Below are positions 1 to 8,612 of a DNA stretch of 64,000 bases, piece after piece (position 1 is the stretch's first letter; every line of letters starts with the position of its first letter). The position numbers and the translations under genes are program-made. Origin of the DNA: Neptunicella plasticusilytica (GTDB taxonomy: Bacteria; Pseudomonadota; Gammaproteobacteria; Enterobacterales; Alteromonadaceae). The stretch spans positions 2,790,001 to 2,854,000 of the forward strand of contig NZ_CP150481.1 of the NCBI RefSeq assembly GCF_047922965.1, in the 5' to 3' direction. The notes below the pieces were generated by a model. It was given only the letters and a program-made list of their open reading frames with translations. It was not told the origin of the DNA and made no database searches.

Positions 1-498
1 AACGGCAATCGTTAGCTTAATGCCTTTGTCTTTAATACGCTGTAATTGTGAAGCGGCCAACCCATAGCCGTGAACTACACCACCACCACTTTCCAAGCGG
101 ATCAGCACTTCATCCTTGTCTGTGGCAATGGTCAGAATGGCCGTAATTTCCTCCCGCAGACAATCGACTTCATGAGCGTCAACAGATCCATCAAAATCAA
201 TGACATACAAATTGCCTTTGTCGCTATCCGTATCCTTTTGTTTGTCTTTTTTGTCTTTCTTGGCGGCTTTTTTCTGTTCCTTTTCCAACTTTTTAAGTTG
301 ATCTTTGTCCAGAATAAAGCTGTGCAACATATCTTTTACGTCTGACAACTTGTCAGACAGCGAGGTGATTTCAAGCTCACCTTTTTTATGTTTCTGTTTA
401 CTGGCCAGGCCGACAATACCGCCTACCGCCAATAACAAGGCAATGACAAAAGTCGCGACTTTTGCCAAAAATAATCCGTATTCGTATAAAAATTCCAA
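1..498 (-). CDS. sohB: Probable protease SohB, N-terminal 166 residues (cut by window edge)
   Basis: Leftward partial gene; the reading frame is open to base 1. The translated N-terminus begins MEFLYEYGLFLAKVATFVIA, which matches the SohB family: one membrane-anchor segment (about residues 8-32), a Lys-rich charged linker (about residues 75-100), then the start of the S49 peptidase fold (VIDFDGSVDAHEV, ESGGGVVHGYG). The catalytic serine lies beyond the window. The start is TTG at 498: an in-frame TAA sits three codons upstream, and GGAG at 511-508 is 9 nt before it, so no ATG start is possible nearby. SohB is an inner-membrane periplasmic serine peptidase related to SppA. The neighbouring yciK and rluB genes agree with the E. 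coli order. Confidence 0.88.
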   Translation of the reverse strand, partial: MEFLYEYGLFLAKVATFVIALLLAVGGIVGLASKQKHKKGELEITSLSDKLSDVKDMLHSFILDKDQLKKLEKEQKKAAKKDKKDKQKDTDSDKGNLYVIDFDGSVDAHEVDCLREEITAILTIATDKDEVLIRLESGGGVVHGYGLAASQLQRIKDKGIKLTIAV

Positions 499-592
499 AT
501 TACATTACTCCAACAACAAATCATTCAACAGGATCTCTTGACCCTATATTGGGGATAATAACCGTTATTTCTAGGGGATGTTTATTTTAAAC

Positions 593-624
593 AAAAAAAA
601 GCCAAGCATGACGCCTGGCTTTTT
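593..624. terminator. Bidirectional intrinsic terminator between lipase gene and sohB
   Basis: A run of eight A, a 7-bp stem GCCAAGC/GCCTGGC (one G-T pair) with a 5-nt loop, then five T. Read leftward it ends in eight T just after the lipase stop at 639, so it most likely terminates that gene and separates it from sohB. Confidence 0.8.
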
Positions 625-638
625 AGCGTTAATTTAAT

Positions 639-3182
639 TTACTGGGCAACAACGCCACTATCTTCAACCACAATAGTTGAACCCATGGTGGCCATAAAGG
701 CCGCCGTTTGCTTTTGCATTTCGGTGGTAGCAGCGACACTCGGCCCCGGATCCAGAATCGAACTATGGGTTCCTTCCAGAAATCTTACCAATCCTCCACC
801 TTGAGTTGTCGAACTGACCGGTGCTAATCCCATTAATGCAGCTAAAGGTTCTGTACCGGCCAGAGGCAAACTGGTCGTATTAGGTATCACCTGATCTGGC
901 AGGAAGGTACCTCCTTGATCGTCAGGATTTCCCCCCACCACTTCAATCATATGTATTGGAGTACCGTTAGCCGCAACCATTCCGACATAGTTATTCGGGT
1001 CACCGGCATCAATAACGGTTTGCGCAGCAAAGGAGAACTGGGCAAAGGTGCCATCCACTTCAGCTTTTTGTTCCGCTGTCAGTTGTGAATAAAACACCGG
1101 GAAAAATCCTGCTAATACTTCGCCAGTCGCTTCCGGAATTTGGTTAGCCTGCATATATTGAGTAAGTGCAGCCACAAAATCCGGGGAAGACGCTGCCATC
1201 AAACTGCCTTTAATCAGGTTAGCAAATGCCGGGGACTCAAGCAGAAATCCGCCAAGACCACCACCCGGATTAGCCAGGGTCGCAGCTTTTAACGCATACA
1301 TAGTATCAAATGCAGCCAAATCACCACCCAGACTGCTATTGGCCAGCGCAACAGCGCCTGTTCCGGCAATGGCCCCCAACGAGTGACCGACAAAAGACAC
1401 ATTACTGCCATCCAGTAAATGGTTAGCAGGATTCGTCATATCCACATTGGCATTAAGTCCCAGACGTAAACCAAGAATATCGGCAATACTTTGACGTAAA
1501 TTATCCCGCGCGGTTAACAAACTAGACAGGTTCAAGTAATCTGTTGGTGCTCCGCCATAGCCGCCAGAGGCATTTACCACCTGGCCGTCAATGGTCATAC
1601 CGCGACTGCCATGTAAAGGGTGATCAATAGCGACTGTGGCAAATCCAGCCGCAGATAAAGCCCCCGTTATTGCCAGCATATCTTCTTTTTTAGAGGTAAT
1701 ACCGTGTTGCAAAATAATCACTGGCCAACCGGCAGCAGGTTTGGTCATTCCGACGATCATCTCGTTAGGTACCGTCACTTGTACGTCCAATGTTTGCATC
1801 GAGTTAGTGGCAGGAATTGGGCTGTACTTGGTCAGATTACGTGGATCGTTAATACCAATAGCAGCCAGATTAAGATCCATTAACTGCCCTTCGGAAGCTA
1901 CCTGACATAGATCGTTGTTACTGCCAACCGCGCCATTAGCAACTAAGTTACCCACCACTTCAGCACCCAGGGATTGTAATACTGAACCACCGGTACAAGC
2001 ACCTCTCCACCAATCACCAAGAGGATTAGTGGTACTCAAATAATAAGGTAGAGTGATACTACCCTGCTTAAGATTCGAGGCACAGAAACCCACCATTTGT
2101 GCTGCTGTACCTGCGACCACCGGATTGCTTGACTGGGTTCCTGCCGCGACTGAGGCACAATCATTCAGGCCCAATTGAGCTAAGCCTGCTACTTGTTCAG
2201 CGCTAATCACGCCAGTAGCTTTAAAGGCAGTAAATACATCAGGCACCGCCGCGTCGTCAATAGTGACTGCGGGTAGATAAGCGGCTGCAGCTTGTTGAGA
2301 TGCCGCTACATCGCCACCGGTTTGTGCCATTGCCGCAGCAAACGCCTGTGCAAATGGGCCAACTTGCAATTGTTTAACCGTACTTAATACTGTACCGGCA
2401 GACTGAGTTGAAAAATAGGCCGCATAGGAGACTTCATCACGATCCAGGCCTTCACCTTTTAGCAAAGTCACAAAGAAATCCAGAATACTCTGCAATTGTT
2501 TCTGATCGGCAGAGCCCAGTGGATGAGTTTCAGGATCCTGTGTCGCCAGCTCCCATGTTGTAGAGCCTTTTACCGAACGTCCTTCAGAATCTTTAAGTTG
2601 GTCTGTCACGACCAACATATAACCTTGTCCCGGTTTCAACGGTTTTAACGGTACAACAGTGATCACACCGGCAGCAGATTTCTGAGTAGCAAAATCAACC
2701 CCGAATTGCAATTCAGGGCCGAGCAAACAAGGGAGTCCCGGTGCCTGTACTTCTGCCGCAATGGCCTGACAGATAGGCGCATCACTTTCCAGTACCTGTT
2801 CGGCTTCATATAAACGTACAGAGCCGGATGCGGACGCTGATGCCGCATCAATTTCAACCCCTGCAGGTACGTCAACATTGATCACAAACGGATGATGGGT
2901 AGACCAACCATCCAGCGCGCCTAACGCATATTGTGGGTCTGCGGGATCAACCACATCATCACCTAGAATATTCAGGGTAAAATCAAATAAATTCCCGTCC
3001 GGGATCATCAACAAGTCGTTGGGGATATTGACATTGCTGGCTGCTGGATCGAAGACTACCCGGGCATAAGGTTTAGCCGGAGTGGTTGCAGCGTTATCCT
3101 GTGCTTCTTTGAGAGTTTCTCCGCCACAGCCAGTCAAACCCAGAACGGTTGCAATCGCTGAACTAATTAACAATTTTTTCAT
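639..3182 (-). CDS. VolA/Pla-1/cef-family extracellular lipase, lipoprotein
   Basis: 847-residue lipoprotein with an alpha/beta-hydrolase domain. The signal peptide ends in a lipobox LTGC (Cys19), followed by Gly-Gly, so it is lipidated and probably carried to the outer membrane. The nucleophile elbow GHSLG places the catalytic Ser at residue 601; the segment HGITSKKEDM about 100 residues earlier looks like the oxyanion-hole region, and GTHSSI near residue 825 supplies a likely catalytic His. Length, N-terminal beta-rich region and C-terminal hydrolase fit the VolA/Pla-1/cef family, whose Vibrio member VolA is a surface-exposed lysophospholipase. ATG at 3182 has AGGAG 6 nt upstream. Monocistronic, closed by the terminator at 593-624. 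Substrate (phospholipid, lysophospholipid or triglyceride) cannot be decided from sequence. Confidence 0.85.
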   Translation of the reverse strand: MKKLLISSAIATVLGLTGCGGETLKEAQDNAATTPAKPYARVVFDPAASNVNIPNDLLMIPDGNLFDFTLNILGDDVVDPADPQYALGALDGWSTHHPFVINVDVPAGVEIDAASASASGSVRLYEAEQVLESDAPICQAIAAEVQAPGLPCLLGPELQFGVDFATQKSAAGVITVVPLKPLKPGQGYMLVVTDQLKDSEGRSVKGSTTWELATQDPETHPLGSADQKQLQSILDFFVTLLKGEGLDRDEVSYAAYFSTQSAGTVLSTVKQLQVGPFAQAFAAAMAQTGGDVAASQQAAAAYLPAVTIDDAAVPDVFTAFKATGVISAEQVAGLAQLGLNDCASVAAGTQSSNPVVAGTAAQMVGFCASNLKQGSITLPYYLSTTNPLGDWWRGACTGGSVLQSLGAEVVGNLVANGAVGSNNDLCQVASEGQLMDLNLAAIGINDPRNLTKYSPIPATNSMQTLDVQVTVPNEMIVGMTKPAAGWPVIILQHGITSKKEDMLAITGALSAAGFATVAIDHPLHGSRGMTIDGQVVNASGGYGGAPTDYLNLSSLLTARDNLRQSIADILGLRLGLNANVDMTNPANHLLDGSNVSFVGHSLGAIAGTGAVALANSSLGGDLAAFDTMYALKAATLANPGGGLGGFLLESPAFANLIKGSLMAASSPDFVAALTQYMQANQIPEATGEVLAGFFPVFYSQLTAEQKAEVDGTFAQFSFAAQTVIDAGDPNNYVGMVAANGTPIHMIEVVGGNPDDQGGTFLPDQVIPNTTSLPLAGTEPLAALMGLAPVSSTTQGGGLVRFLEGTHSSILDPGPSVAATTEMQKQTAAFMATMGSTIVVEDSGVVAQ

Positions 3183-3512
3183 TACGACTCCTAAAAATTC
3201 TTTTTTTTATTATTTGTCATACTTGTAGAGTACAGACAGTTGTCACACTTCTTACCGCTTCTGTTACCGGCAGAGCCAACATGTACGACCAGTTAGAGAT
3301 AGACCAATATTATTGGCTTTATCAAGATATTGCAAAGGTTTGTTAATAATTTGTAATAGTAATTTTATCCCTGATGCCAGCATATGCATGTACAGCTTAT
3401 TCCCGTCATCCTCAAGACAATATCCACCCTTTTTTCAATCAAAAAATCCCCATCCACCTTTCCAGTAATGCTAGAATTGCGCGCAATTTAAAATGCTGAT
3501 GAATAAAGATAG
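3183..3512. other. Divergent intergenic region between lipase gene and yciK
   Basis: 330 bp between two diverging genes, so it must hold promoters for both. It contains the lipase ribosome binding site (AGGAG, 3193-3188 region). The stretch is AT-rich, but I could not fix a convincing -35/-10 pair on either strand. No ORF, tRNA or repeat recognised. Confidence 0.5.
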
Positions 3513-4250
3513 ATGAACTATTCGATAAAACCCGAAGCCCTGAGCAACAAAACAATTCTCATCACTGGCAGTGGTGATGGAATTGGTAAACAACTGGCGC
3601 TGGATTGTGCCAAACAAGGTGCAACGGTTATTTTACTCGGGCGTACCGTTGCCAAACTGGAAGCAGTTTATGATCAAATTATCAGCAACAATGGGCCAGA
3701 GCCCGCTATTGTGCCACTTGATTTACAAGGTGCGACAGGCAAACACTATCTGGATATGGCCAATACCATTGAAGACCAGTTTGGTGCACTTGATGGGTTA
3801 GTGCTCAATGCAGGTATATTGGGTACGTTGCGTCCGTTTGCACAGATACCTGAAGATGAGTGGCAGGAAGTGATGCAAATCAACCTGCACAGTCAGTTTT
3901 TAATGCTAAAAGCTTTGTTACCGGTTTTAAACAAAGCTCAATCTGCTTCGGTGGTATTCACTTCTTCTGGTGTCGGAAAAAAAGGCCGTGCCTATTGGGG
4001 ATGTTACTCTGTTTCCAAATTTGCCAGCGAAGGCATGATGCAAATATTGGCCGATGAATACGCCAACAGCACTATCCGCTTTAATTCTATTAATCCTGGG
4101 CCAACCCAAAGCAAATTGCGCACTAGGGCTTACCCTGCCGAGGACAGCAATTCTATTAAAGCTCCCGCAGATATCATGACTCCTTATCTATATTTACTGG
4201 CCGATGAAAGCATCGGTGTGAATGGTCAATATATCGAAGCGCAGAAATAA
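3513..4250 (+). CDS. yciK: YciK-family short-chain dehydrogenase/reductase
   Basis: 245-residue SDR-family oxidoreductase. Visible motifs: TGSGDGIG nucleotide-binding loop (residues 18-25), NAG (99-101), Ser pair at 151-152, and catalytic YSVSK (Tyr165, Lys169). The whole length and the N-terminus match YciK, a cytoplasmic NAD(P)-dependent reductase whose physiological substrate is not established. Position next to rluB and near sohB is the E. coli arrangement (btuR, which lies between in E. coli, is absent here). ATG at 3513 has only a weak purine-rich stretch upstream. Convergent with rluB. Confidence 0.88.
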   Translation: MNYSIKPEALSNKTILITGSGDGIGKQLALDCAKQGATVILLGRTVAKLEAVYDQIISNNGPEPAIVPLDLQGATGKHYLDMANTIEDQFGALDGLVLNAGILGTLRPFAQIPEDEWQEVMQINLHSQFLMLKALLPVLNKAQSASVVFTSSGVGKKGRAYWGCYSVSKFASEGMMQILADEYANSTIRFNSINPGPTQSKLRTRAYPAEDSNSIKAPADIMTPYLYLLADESIGVNGQYIEAQK

Positions 4251-4428
4251 ATTCGAGCTTCAAGCTTCGGGCTAAAATAATTAACCCACCACTACCGCTT
4301 TTTCTTTCTCTGTGAATTCTGCGTCTCTTTGGTGAATAATTTTTTCTTTACACCTTTGCGATCTCGGCGAGAGTATTGGTTATATCTTTTAGCTCGTCGC
4401 CCGAAGCTCGCCACTCGTCGCTATTTTA
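4251..4428. repeat. Repeat-like intergenic element between convergent yciK and rluB
   Basis: Gene-free segment whose ends are inverted relative to each other: AGCTTCGGGCTAAAA near 4262-4277 is mirrored by TTTTAGC...CCCGAAGCT near 4388-4410, interrupted by a short insert. The middle (about 4305-4375) resembles the C/T-rich 'CTCTGTG...TCTTTGGTGAA...CTTTGCG...GGCGAGAG' type of dispersed intergenic repeat that I recall from gammaproteobacterial genomes. No second copy is present in this window, so its status as a repeat family is inference. It could also act as a terminator region for both genes. Confidence 0.4.
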
Positions 4429-5394
4429 TTACTGCCCCTCCCGGGTTCTGGCCTTGGGTTTTGGTCCTTTTCGGGGTTTATTACGAGCCGAAGTGGCTTT
4501 CGGTTTAGCGGTATCTACCGTTTTCTGCTGAGCTTTGTCTGAAGCGGAAGCACGTTTCTGAGTCACCTTGTGTTTTTTAACCGAGCGGCGCATCCGGCTT
4601 ATACGCACATGATCCAGCTTACTTTGCCGCTCATCCAGCATTGTTTCAGTCTCGGCATCAAGTTGAACGGACTTGCGCAAATAGTTTAACTGCTCCAGAT
4701 CCAGCTCCAGCCAGGCGCCTTGTGGCAAACGCTTTTCCAGCTCAAGATCGCCATAGCGGACTCGAATCAAACGACTTACCTGTAAACCTTGTGATTCCCA
4801 TAAACGTCTGACTTCGCGATTACGCCCCTCTGTTAACGTGACGTTAAACCACTGGTTAAGACTTTCATCATCCGTAGGTCTGGGTCGGATGGTCAGGAAT
4901 TTGGCTTCTCCATCTTCAAGCTTGACGCCTTTTTTCAGTTTAGCCAACATACTTGGTTCAACGTTACCAAACACCCGTACTGCATATTCGCGCTCCACTT
5001 CATGTTTGGGATGCATCAAACGATTGGCCAATTCACCGTCATTAGTAAACAACAGTAAACCGCTGGTGTTGATATCCAGACGTCCTACCGCTATCCAGCG
5101 CCCCGTCTTGATACGCGGAATGCGATCAAATACCGTCGGGCGGCCTTCAGGATCGTGGCGAGTACACATTTCGCCTTCCGGCTTGTTATACATGATCACC
5201 CGACAAATCTGCTGCTGGTTGTTTTTATCCAGCAAATGTCCATCTACCCTGATTTGCTCAGTTCCTTCTACTCTATCTCCCAGAGTAGCAACTTGTCCGT
5301 CCACGGAGACTCGCCCCTGCTCGATCCATTTTTCCATTTCTCTTCTGGAACCGACGCCAGCATTCGCCAACACTTTCTGTAATTTTTCACTCAT
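4429..5394 (-). CDS. rluB: 23S rRNA pseudouridine(2605) synthase RluB
   Basis: 321 residues. Order: S4 RNA-binding domain (about 1-50, starting EKLQKVLANAGVGSRR), then the RsuA-type pseudouridine synthase domain with catalytic Asp107 in GRLDINTSGLL, ending in a basic, disordered tail (about 255-321) rich in Lys, Arg, Ala and Thr. RluB isomerises U2605 of 23S rRNA. RsuA-family relatives RluE/RluF are possible, but the S4 domain, the tail and the adjacency to scpB favour RluB. The ATG at 5394 lies 3 bp after the scpB stop, so rluB is the last gene of the leftward rnm-yciO-scpA-scpB-rluB run. Confidence 0.92.
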   Translation of the reverse strand: MSEKLQKVLANAGVGSRREMEKWIEQGRVSVDGQVATLGDRVEGTEQIRVDGHLLDKNNQQQICRVIMYNKPEGEMCTRHDPEGRPTVFDRIPRIKTGRWIAVGRLDINTSGLLLFTNDGELANRLMHPKHEVEREYAVRVFGNVEPSMLAKLKKGVKLEDGEAKFLTIRPRPTDDESLNQWFNVTLTEGRNREVRRLWESQGLQVSRLIRVRYGDLELEKRLPQGAWLELDLEQLNYLRKSVQLDAETETMLDERQSKLDHVRISRMRRSVKKHKVTQKRASASDKAQQKTVDTAKPKATSARNKPRKGPKPKARTREGQ

Positions 5395-5397
5395 AAT

Positions 5398-5997
5398 TTA
5401 ATGTACTTGTTGTTCGTCAGGCTCTGGCGAGATAACCAATTCTGTTTGCATTTCAGATTCCACCTGGTATTCAAAAGCTTCAATATCAGGCAATTCCGAT
5501 AAGCCGGAAAGGGAAAAATAATCCAGAAATTCCTTGGTGGTCGCGTATAACGCGGGTCTGCCGGGCACCTCTTTATGCCCGACTACTTTAATCCATCCTC
5601 GTTCACTGAGGGTTTTCATTATATGGCTGCTCACCGATACGCCGCGCACATCTTCAATATCGCCACGGGTAACGGGCTGCCGATAGGCAATCAGTGCCAG
5701 CGTTTCCAGTAAGGCTCTGGAATAGCGAGGAGCCTGTTCTTGCCACATTTTCGCCAGCCAGGGGCTTAAACTGTCCAGTGACTGAAAACGGTAACCGGAC
5801 GCCACCTTAACCAGCTGGATGCCGCGTACCTGATAATCCAGTTGCAGCGCATCCATAATCGCCACTAATCTCTTTTTAGTGACATCCAGACCATCCAGCA
5901 CCGTCTCCAGTAAACGTTCTGCGCTGACAGGCTGATCTGCAACAAATATCGCTGCCTCGACGAGTTGCTTAAGCTGTTGATCGTTTATCTTCGCCAT
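5398..5997 (-). CDS. scpB: Segregation and condensation protein B (ScpB)
   Basis: 199 residues with the two winged-helix domains of ScpB: LKQLVEAAIFVADQPVSAERL at the N-terminus and the conserved ALLETLALIAYRQPVTRGDI stretch (about residues 95-115), followed by ...VGHKEVPGRPALYATT. ScpB dimers bind ScpA and the SMC ATPase to form the chromosome condensin. Directly abuts scpA (scpA ends at 5998), consistent with co-translation. The last 25 residues are acidic and variable. Confidence 0.93.
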   Translation of the reverse strand: MAKINDQQLKQLVEAAIFVADQPVSAERLLETVLDGLDVTKKRLVAIMDALQLDYQVRGIQLVKVASGYRFQSLDSLSPWLAKMWQEQAPRYSRALLETLALIAYRQPVTRGDIEDVRGVSVSSHIMKTLSERGWIKVVGHKEVPGRPALYATTKEFLDYFSLSGLSELPDIEAFEYQVESEMQTELVISPEPDEQQVH

Positions 5998-6807
5998 CTA
6001 ACTTGCCATTTTAACGTGAATATCAGTAAAAGGCTCGGCCTGCACCAGCTCAATTAACGATTCTTTGACCAGCTCTAAAATAGCCAGAAAAGTAACCACC
6101 ACGCCGGCTTTGCCTTCATCTGCTGTAAAAAACTGTTGAAAACTGCAATATTGACTGTGACTGATTTGATCCAGAATGGCTGACATGCGCTCTCGAGTGG
6201 ATAATGCTTCCGGGGCAATATGGTGATGTTCAAAAGCACTGGCACGGCGCATTGCAACTTGCATGGCAAAGACCAAATCCTGCAGGGCTATTTCAGGCAA
6301 GATCCGGGCAGGTTGGCAACTCTCGTGAGTCTGGGCATTAGCTACATATAAATCCCGTTCTTCACGGGGTAACAAGTCCAGCTGTTCAGCTGCCTGTTTG
6401 ACAGCTTCATACTCGCGCAGACGGCGAATCAACTCCGCTCGGGGGTCGCTTTCGTCTTCGTCATCTTCGTTATGTCGGGGTAACAATAGACGCGATTTTA
6501 TTTCAGCCAATATCGCCGCCATCAGCAGGTATTCACCAGCTAATTCCAGCTTGATATCCTTCATCAATTCGACATATTCCATATACTGGCGGGTTATCTG
6601 GTAGACAGGTAAATCGACAATCTCGAATTTCTGTTTGCGGATCAAATACAGCAACAAATCTAGCGGGCCCTCAAAGGCTTCCAGAATCACTTCCAGTGCG
6701 TCCGGTGGAATATACAAGTCTTCCGGTTTTTCCAGTAGCGCTTCACCGTTAATAAAAGCCAGCGGTAAAGGTTGCTGGATTTGAATAGTGCTATCTGCTT
6801 CAGCCAT
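5998..6807 (-). CDS. scpA: Segregation and condensation protein A (ScpA, kleisin)
   Basis: 269 residues from the ATG at 6807 (an in-frame TTG at 6819 would add four). The kleisin N-terminal domain is clear: EAFEGPLDLLLYLIRKQKFEI (about 42-62) and EYLLMAAILAEIKSRLLLPR (about 91-110), followed by an acidic linker, and a C-terminal winged helix. ScpA bridges SMC heads with ScpB in chromosome segregation. Presence of ScpAB suggests an SMC-ScpAB condensin, alone or beside MukBEF, in this organism. Lies 27-40 bp after yciO. Confidence 0.92.
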   Translation of the reverse strand: MAEADSTIQIQQPLPLAFINGEALLEKPEDLYIPPDALEVILEAFEGPLDLLLYLIRKQKFEIVDLPVYQITRQYMEYVELMKDIKLELAGEYLLMAAILAEIKSRLLLPRHNEDDEDESDPRAELIRRLREYEAVKQAAEQLDLLPREERDLYVANAQTHESCQPARILPEIALQDLVFAMQVAMRRASAFEHHHIAPEALSTRERMSAILDQISHSQYCSFQQFFTADEGKAGVVVTFLAILELVKESLIELVQAEPFTDIHVKMAS

Positions 6808-6846
6808 AACTAACGCCAATTCCAGCCCAATAACGGCAACATCAAA

Positions 6847-7467
6847 CTAACCAAAGACGCTGGCATCACCAGAACCATGACGTATGACTTCCGCATAACC
6901 TTCGGACATATCGACCACTGTAGTCAGCTGCTCACCTAAAAAGCCGCCATGGATAATCAAGTCCACCTGTTTTTCCAATTTATCCCGTATTTCATCGGGG
7001 TCCGACTCGGCAAAGCTGTTACCCGGCAAGATTAATGAGGTAGACATCAAAGGTTCACCAAACTCCTCCAGCAAAGCCAAGGCAATATGGTTATCCGGCA
7101 CCCTGATACCAATGGTTTTACGTTTGGGATTTTGCAATCGGTTTGGCACTTCCTTGGTGGCTTTTAATACAAAAGTATAAGGCCCAGGCGTGTTATTTTT
7201 GATTTGTCTGAAGGCCTGATTATCCACTTTGGCATAAATAGACAACTCCGACATATCCTTACACATCAGGGTAAATTTATGTTCTTTCTCGATTTGGCGA
7301 ATACGGCATAATCGCTCCAGCGCATTTTTGTCATCCATCTGACAGCCGATGGCATAACCGGAATCGGTTGGATAAACCACCACGCCACCCTTGCGAATAA
7401 GTTCGCAAGCCTGGCGCAATAAACGCTGTTGAGGATTATCCGGATGTATATAAAAAAACTGACTCAC
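6847..7467 (-). CDS. yciO: YciO, Sua5/YciO/YrdC-family protein
   Basis: 206 residues covering the YrdC-like fold. KGGVVVYPTDSGYAIGCQ (about 26-43) is the nucleotide-binding signature and KHKFTLMCKDMSEL and GPYTFVLKA follow. YrdC/Sua5 proteins make threonylcarbamoyl-AMP for tRNA t6A37; YciO is a paralog with weak or uncertain activity. The GTG start at 7467 overlaps the rnm stop (GTGA), with AGGAAC just upstream, so translation is probably coupled to rnm. Confidence 0.88.
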   Translation of the reverse strand: MSQFFYIHPDNPQQRLLRQACELIRKGGVVVYPTDSGYAIGCQMDDKNALERLCRIRQIEKEHKFTLMCKDMSELSIYAKVDNQAFRQIKNNTPGPYTFVLKATKEVPNRLQNPKRKTIGIRVPDNHIALALLEEFGEPLMSTSLILPGNSFAESDPDEIRDKLEKQVDLIIHGGFLGEQLTTVVDMSEGYAEVIRHGSGDASVFG

Positions 7468-8324
7468 ACTTGTTCCTGATTAGACAATGGTTGAAATGTC
7501 CAGTCCTGCCATATTGGCACAACATCTTGTGGAAGCGAAAGATTTTTGCCCAGCTCGGTCCAGCGATTGGGAAAATGAAAATCCGAACCAGCCGAGGCCT
7601 GTAGATCATATTCAAGGCTATAATCACGCATCTGCTTTTTGGCTTGTGGCGAAAGGTGGCTATGGATCACTTCCATTCCATCACCGCCGGATTGTTTAAA
7701 CTCAACTATCAAACGCCGCAGCCATTTGGCTGATAAGTCATAGTGGCCGGGATGGGCCAGCACTGCTTTTCCGCCCGCGTCATGGATCCAGTCTATGGCT
7801 TGTTCAATACTAATCCAGACGGGTTTAACGTGAGCACGCTGGCCTTTACCCAGATATTTCTTGAAGGTTTTTTCCATTGTATCCACCACTCCGCGTTGCA
7901 CTAACACTCGGGCGAAGTGTGCGCGGGTGACCTGCCCGACGCCAGCCAACTGACGGGCTTGTTCAAAACAGTCGTCAATACCGGCTTTAGCCAACTTTTC
8001 ACCGATTTTTTGTGCCCGCTGCAGACGGTTTTGCCCTTGCTCGGCCAAACGTTGTAAAAATATCTCATCCTGATAGTCCACATTCAAGCCCAGTACATGA
8101 ATATCAAAACCATGCCAACCAGTGGACAGTTCGACGCCCGGCACAATAGCCATTGGCCGTTTTTGCTGTTGCTGATAAGCCACCGCCTCTGCAATACCCT
8201 CTACTGTATCGTGATCGGTAATGGCCAGAGCGTCGACTTGCATATTATGCGCACGATCGATCAATTCCGGGATGGTTAAACGACCGTCGGAATAATGGCT
8301 GTGGCAATGTAAATCAATCTTCAT
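7464..8324 (-). CDS. rnm: RNase AM / PHP-domain phosphoesterase (YciV)
   Basis: 286 residues with a PHP metallophosphoesterase domain: DLHCHSHYSDG (4-14), ITDHDTVEG (about 35-43), GVELSTGWHG, and later LAHPGHYD and SAGSDFHFPN supply the metal-binding His/Asp residues. The E. coli homolog Rnm (YciV) is a 3',5'-nucleotide bisphosphatase and 5'-3' exoribonuclease that trims rRNA 5' ends. It is the first gene of the leftward run and diverges from the trp operon, as in E. coli. Confidence 0.87.
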   Translation of the reverse strand: MKIDLHCHSHYSDGRLTIPELIDRAHNMQVDALAITDHDTVEGIAEAVAYQQQQKRPMAIVPGVELSTGWHGFDIHVLGLNVDYQDEIFLQRLAEQGQNRLQRAQKIGEKLAKAGIDDCFEQARQLAGVGQVTRAHFARVLVQRGVVDTMEKTFKKYLGKGQRAHVKPVWISIEQAIDWIHDAGGKAVLAHPGHYDLSAKWLRRLIVEFKQSGGDGMEVIHSHLSPQAKKQMRDYSLEYDLQASAGSDFHFPNRWTELGKNLSLPQDVVPIWQDWTFQPLSNQEQV

Positions 8325-8414
8325 TGGGATAATGTAAAAGCCTTATCATTAAAATAAAATTATAACTTATAGCAAAACAAGTCCCCTGAAACAGGTTAAT
8401 TTGTTGTCTCGCTA

Positions 8415-8445
8415 TTGACATTGAATGCGATTTGAATTCTTCTAT
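8415..8445 (+). promoter_or_regulatory. Candidate trp operon promoter
   Basis: A perfect -35 hexamer TTGACA at 8415-8420 is followed by a -10-like TTCTAT at 8440-8445. The 19-bp spacer is long, so the -10 choice is uncertain. It would start a leader RNA about 40 nt before trpL. I could not see a recognisable TrpR operator overlapping it. Confidence 0.35.
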
Positions 8446-8492
8446 AGGGCATCGAAGTTACAACGCATTATACCTGATTCGGCACAACGAAA

Positions 8493-8552
8493 ATGAACTT
8501 AAACACAAACTTTTGTCAGTTAATTATCTGGTGGTGGCACTCCCTGTCCTAG
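8493..8552 (+). CDS. trpL: trp operon leader peptide (attenuator)
   Basis: 19-codon leader MNLNTNFCQLIIWWWHSLS with three consecutive Trp codons (TGG at 8529-8537), ending in TAG. It lies about 120 bp before trpE and is followed at once by GCGGG (8552-8556), which can pair with CTCGC (8590-8594) of the downstream terminator as an antiterminator. This is the classic ribosome-mediated attenuation layout: stalling at the Trp codons when charged tRNA-Trp is scarce would favour the antiterminator. Confidence 0.9.
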   Translation: MNLNTNFCQLIIWWWHSLS

Positions 8553-8586
8553 CGGGTAGTATGCTTTTGTGTTTAAAAAGGTATCA

Positions 8587-8612
8587 AGGCTCGCATAATG
8601 CGGGCCTTTTTT
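8587..8612 (+). terminator. trp attenuator terminator
   Basis: Stem GGCTCGCAT/ATGCGGGCC (one G-T pair) closed by a single-base loop region, followed by six T. It lies between trpL and trpE, so it is a regulated rather than an end-of-operon terminator. Confidence 0.85.

Noticed and set aside
4838..5401. 187-codon rightward ORF inside rluB
   Set aside because: It is antisense to conserved rluB codons, has no ribosome site and an unconvincing composition.
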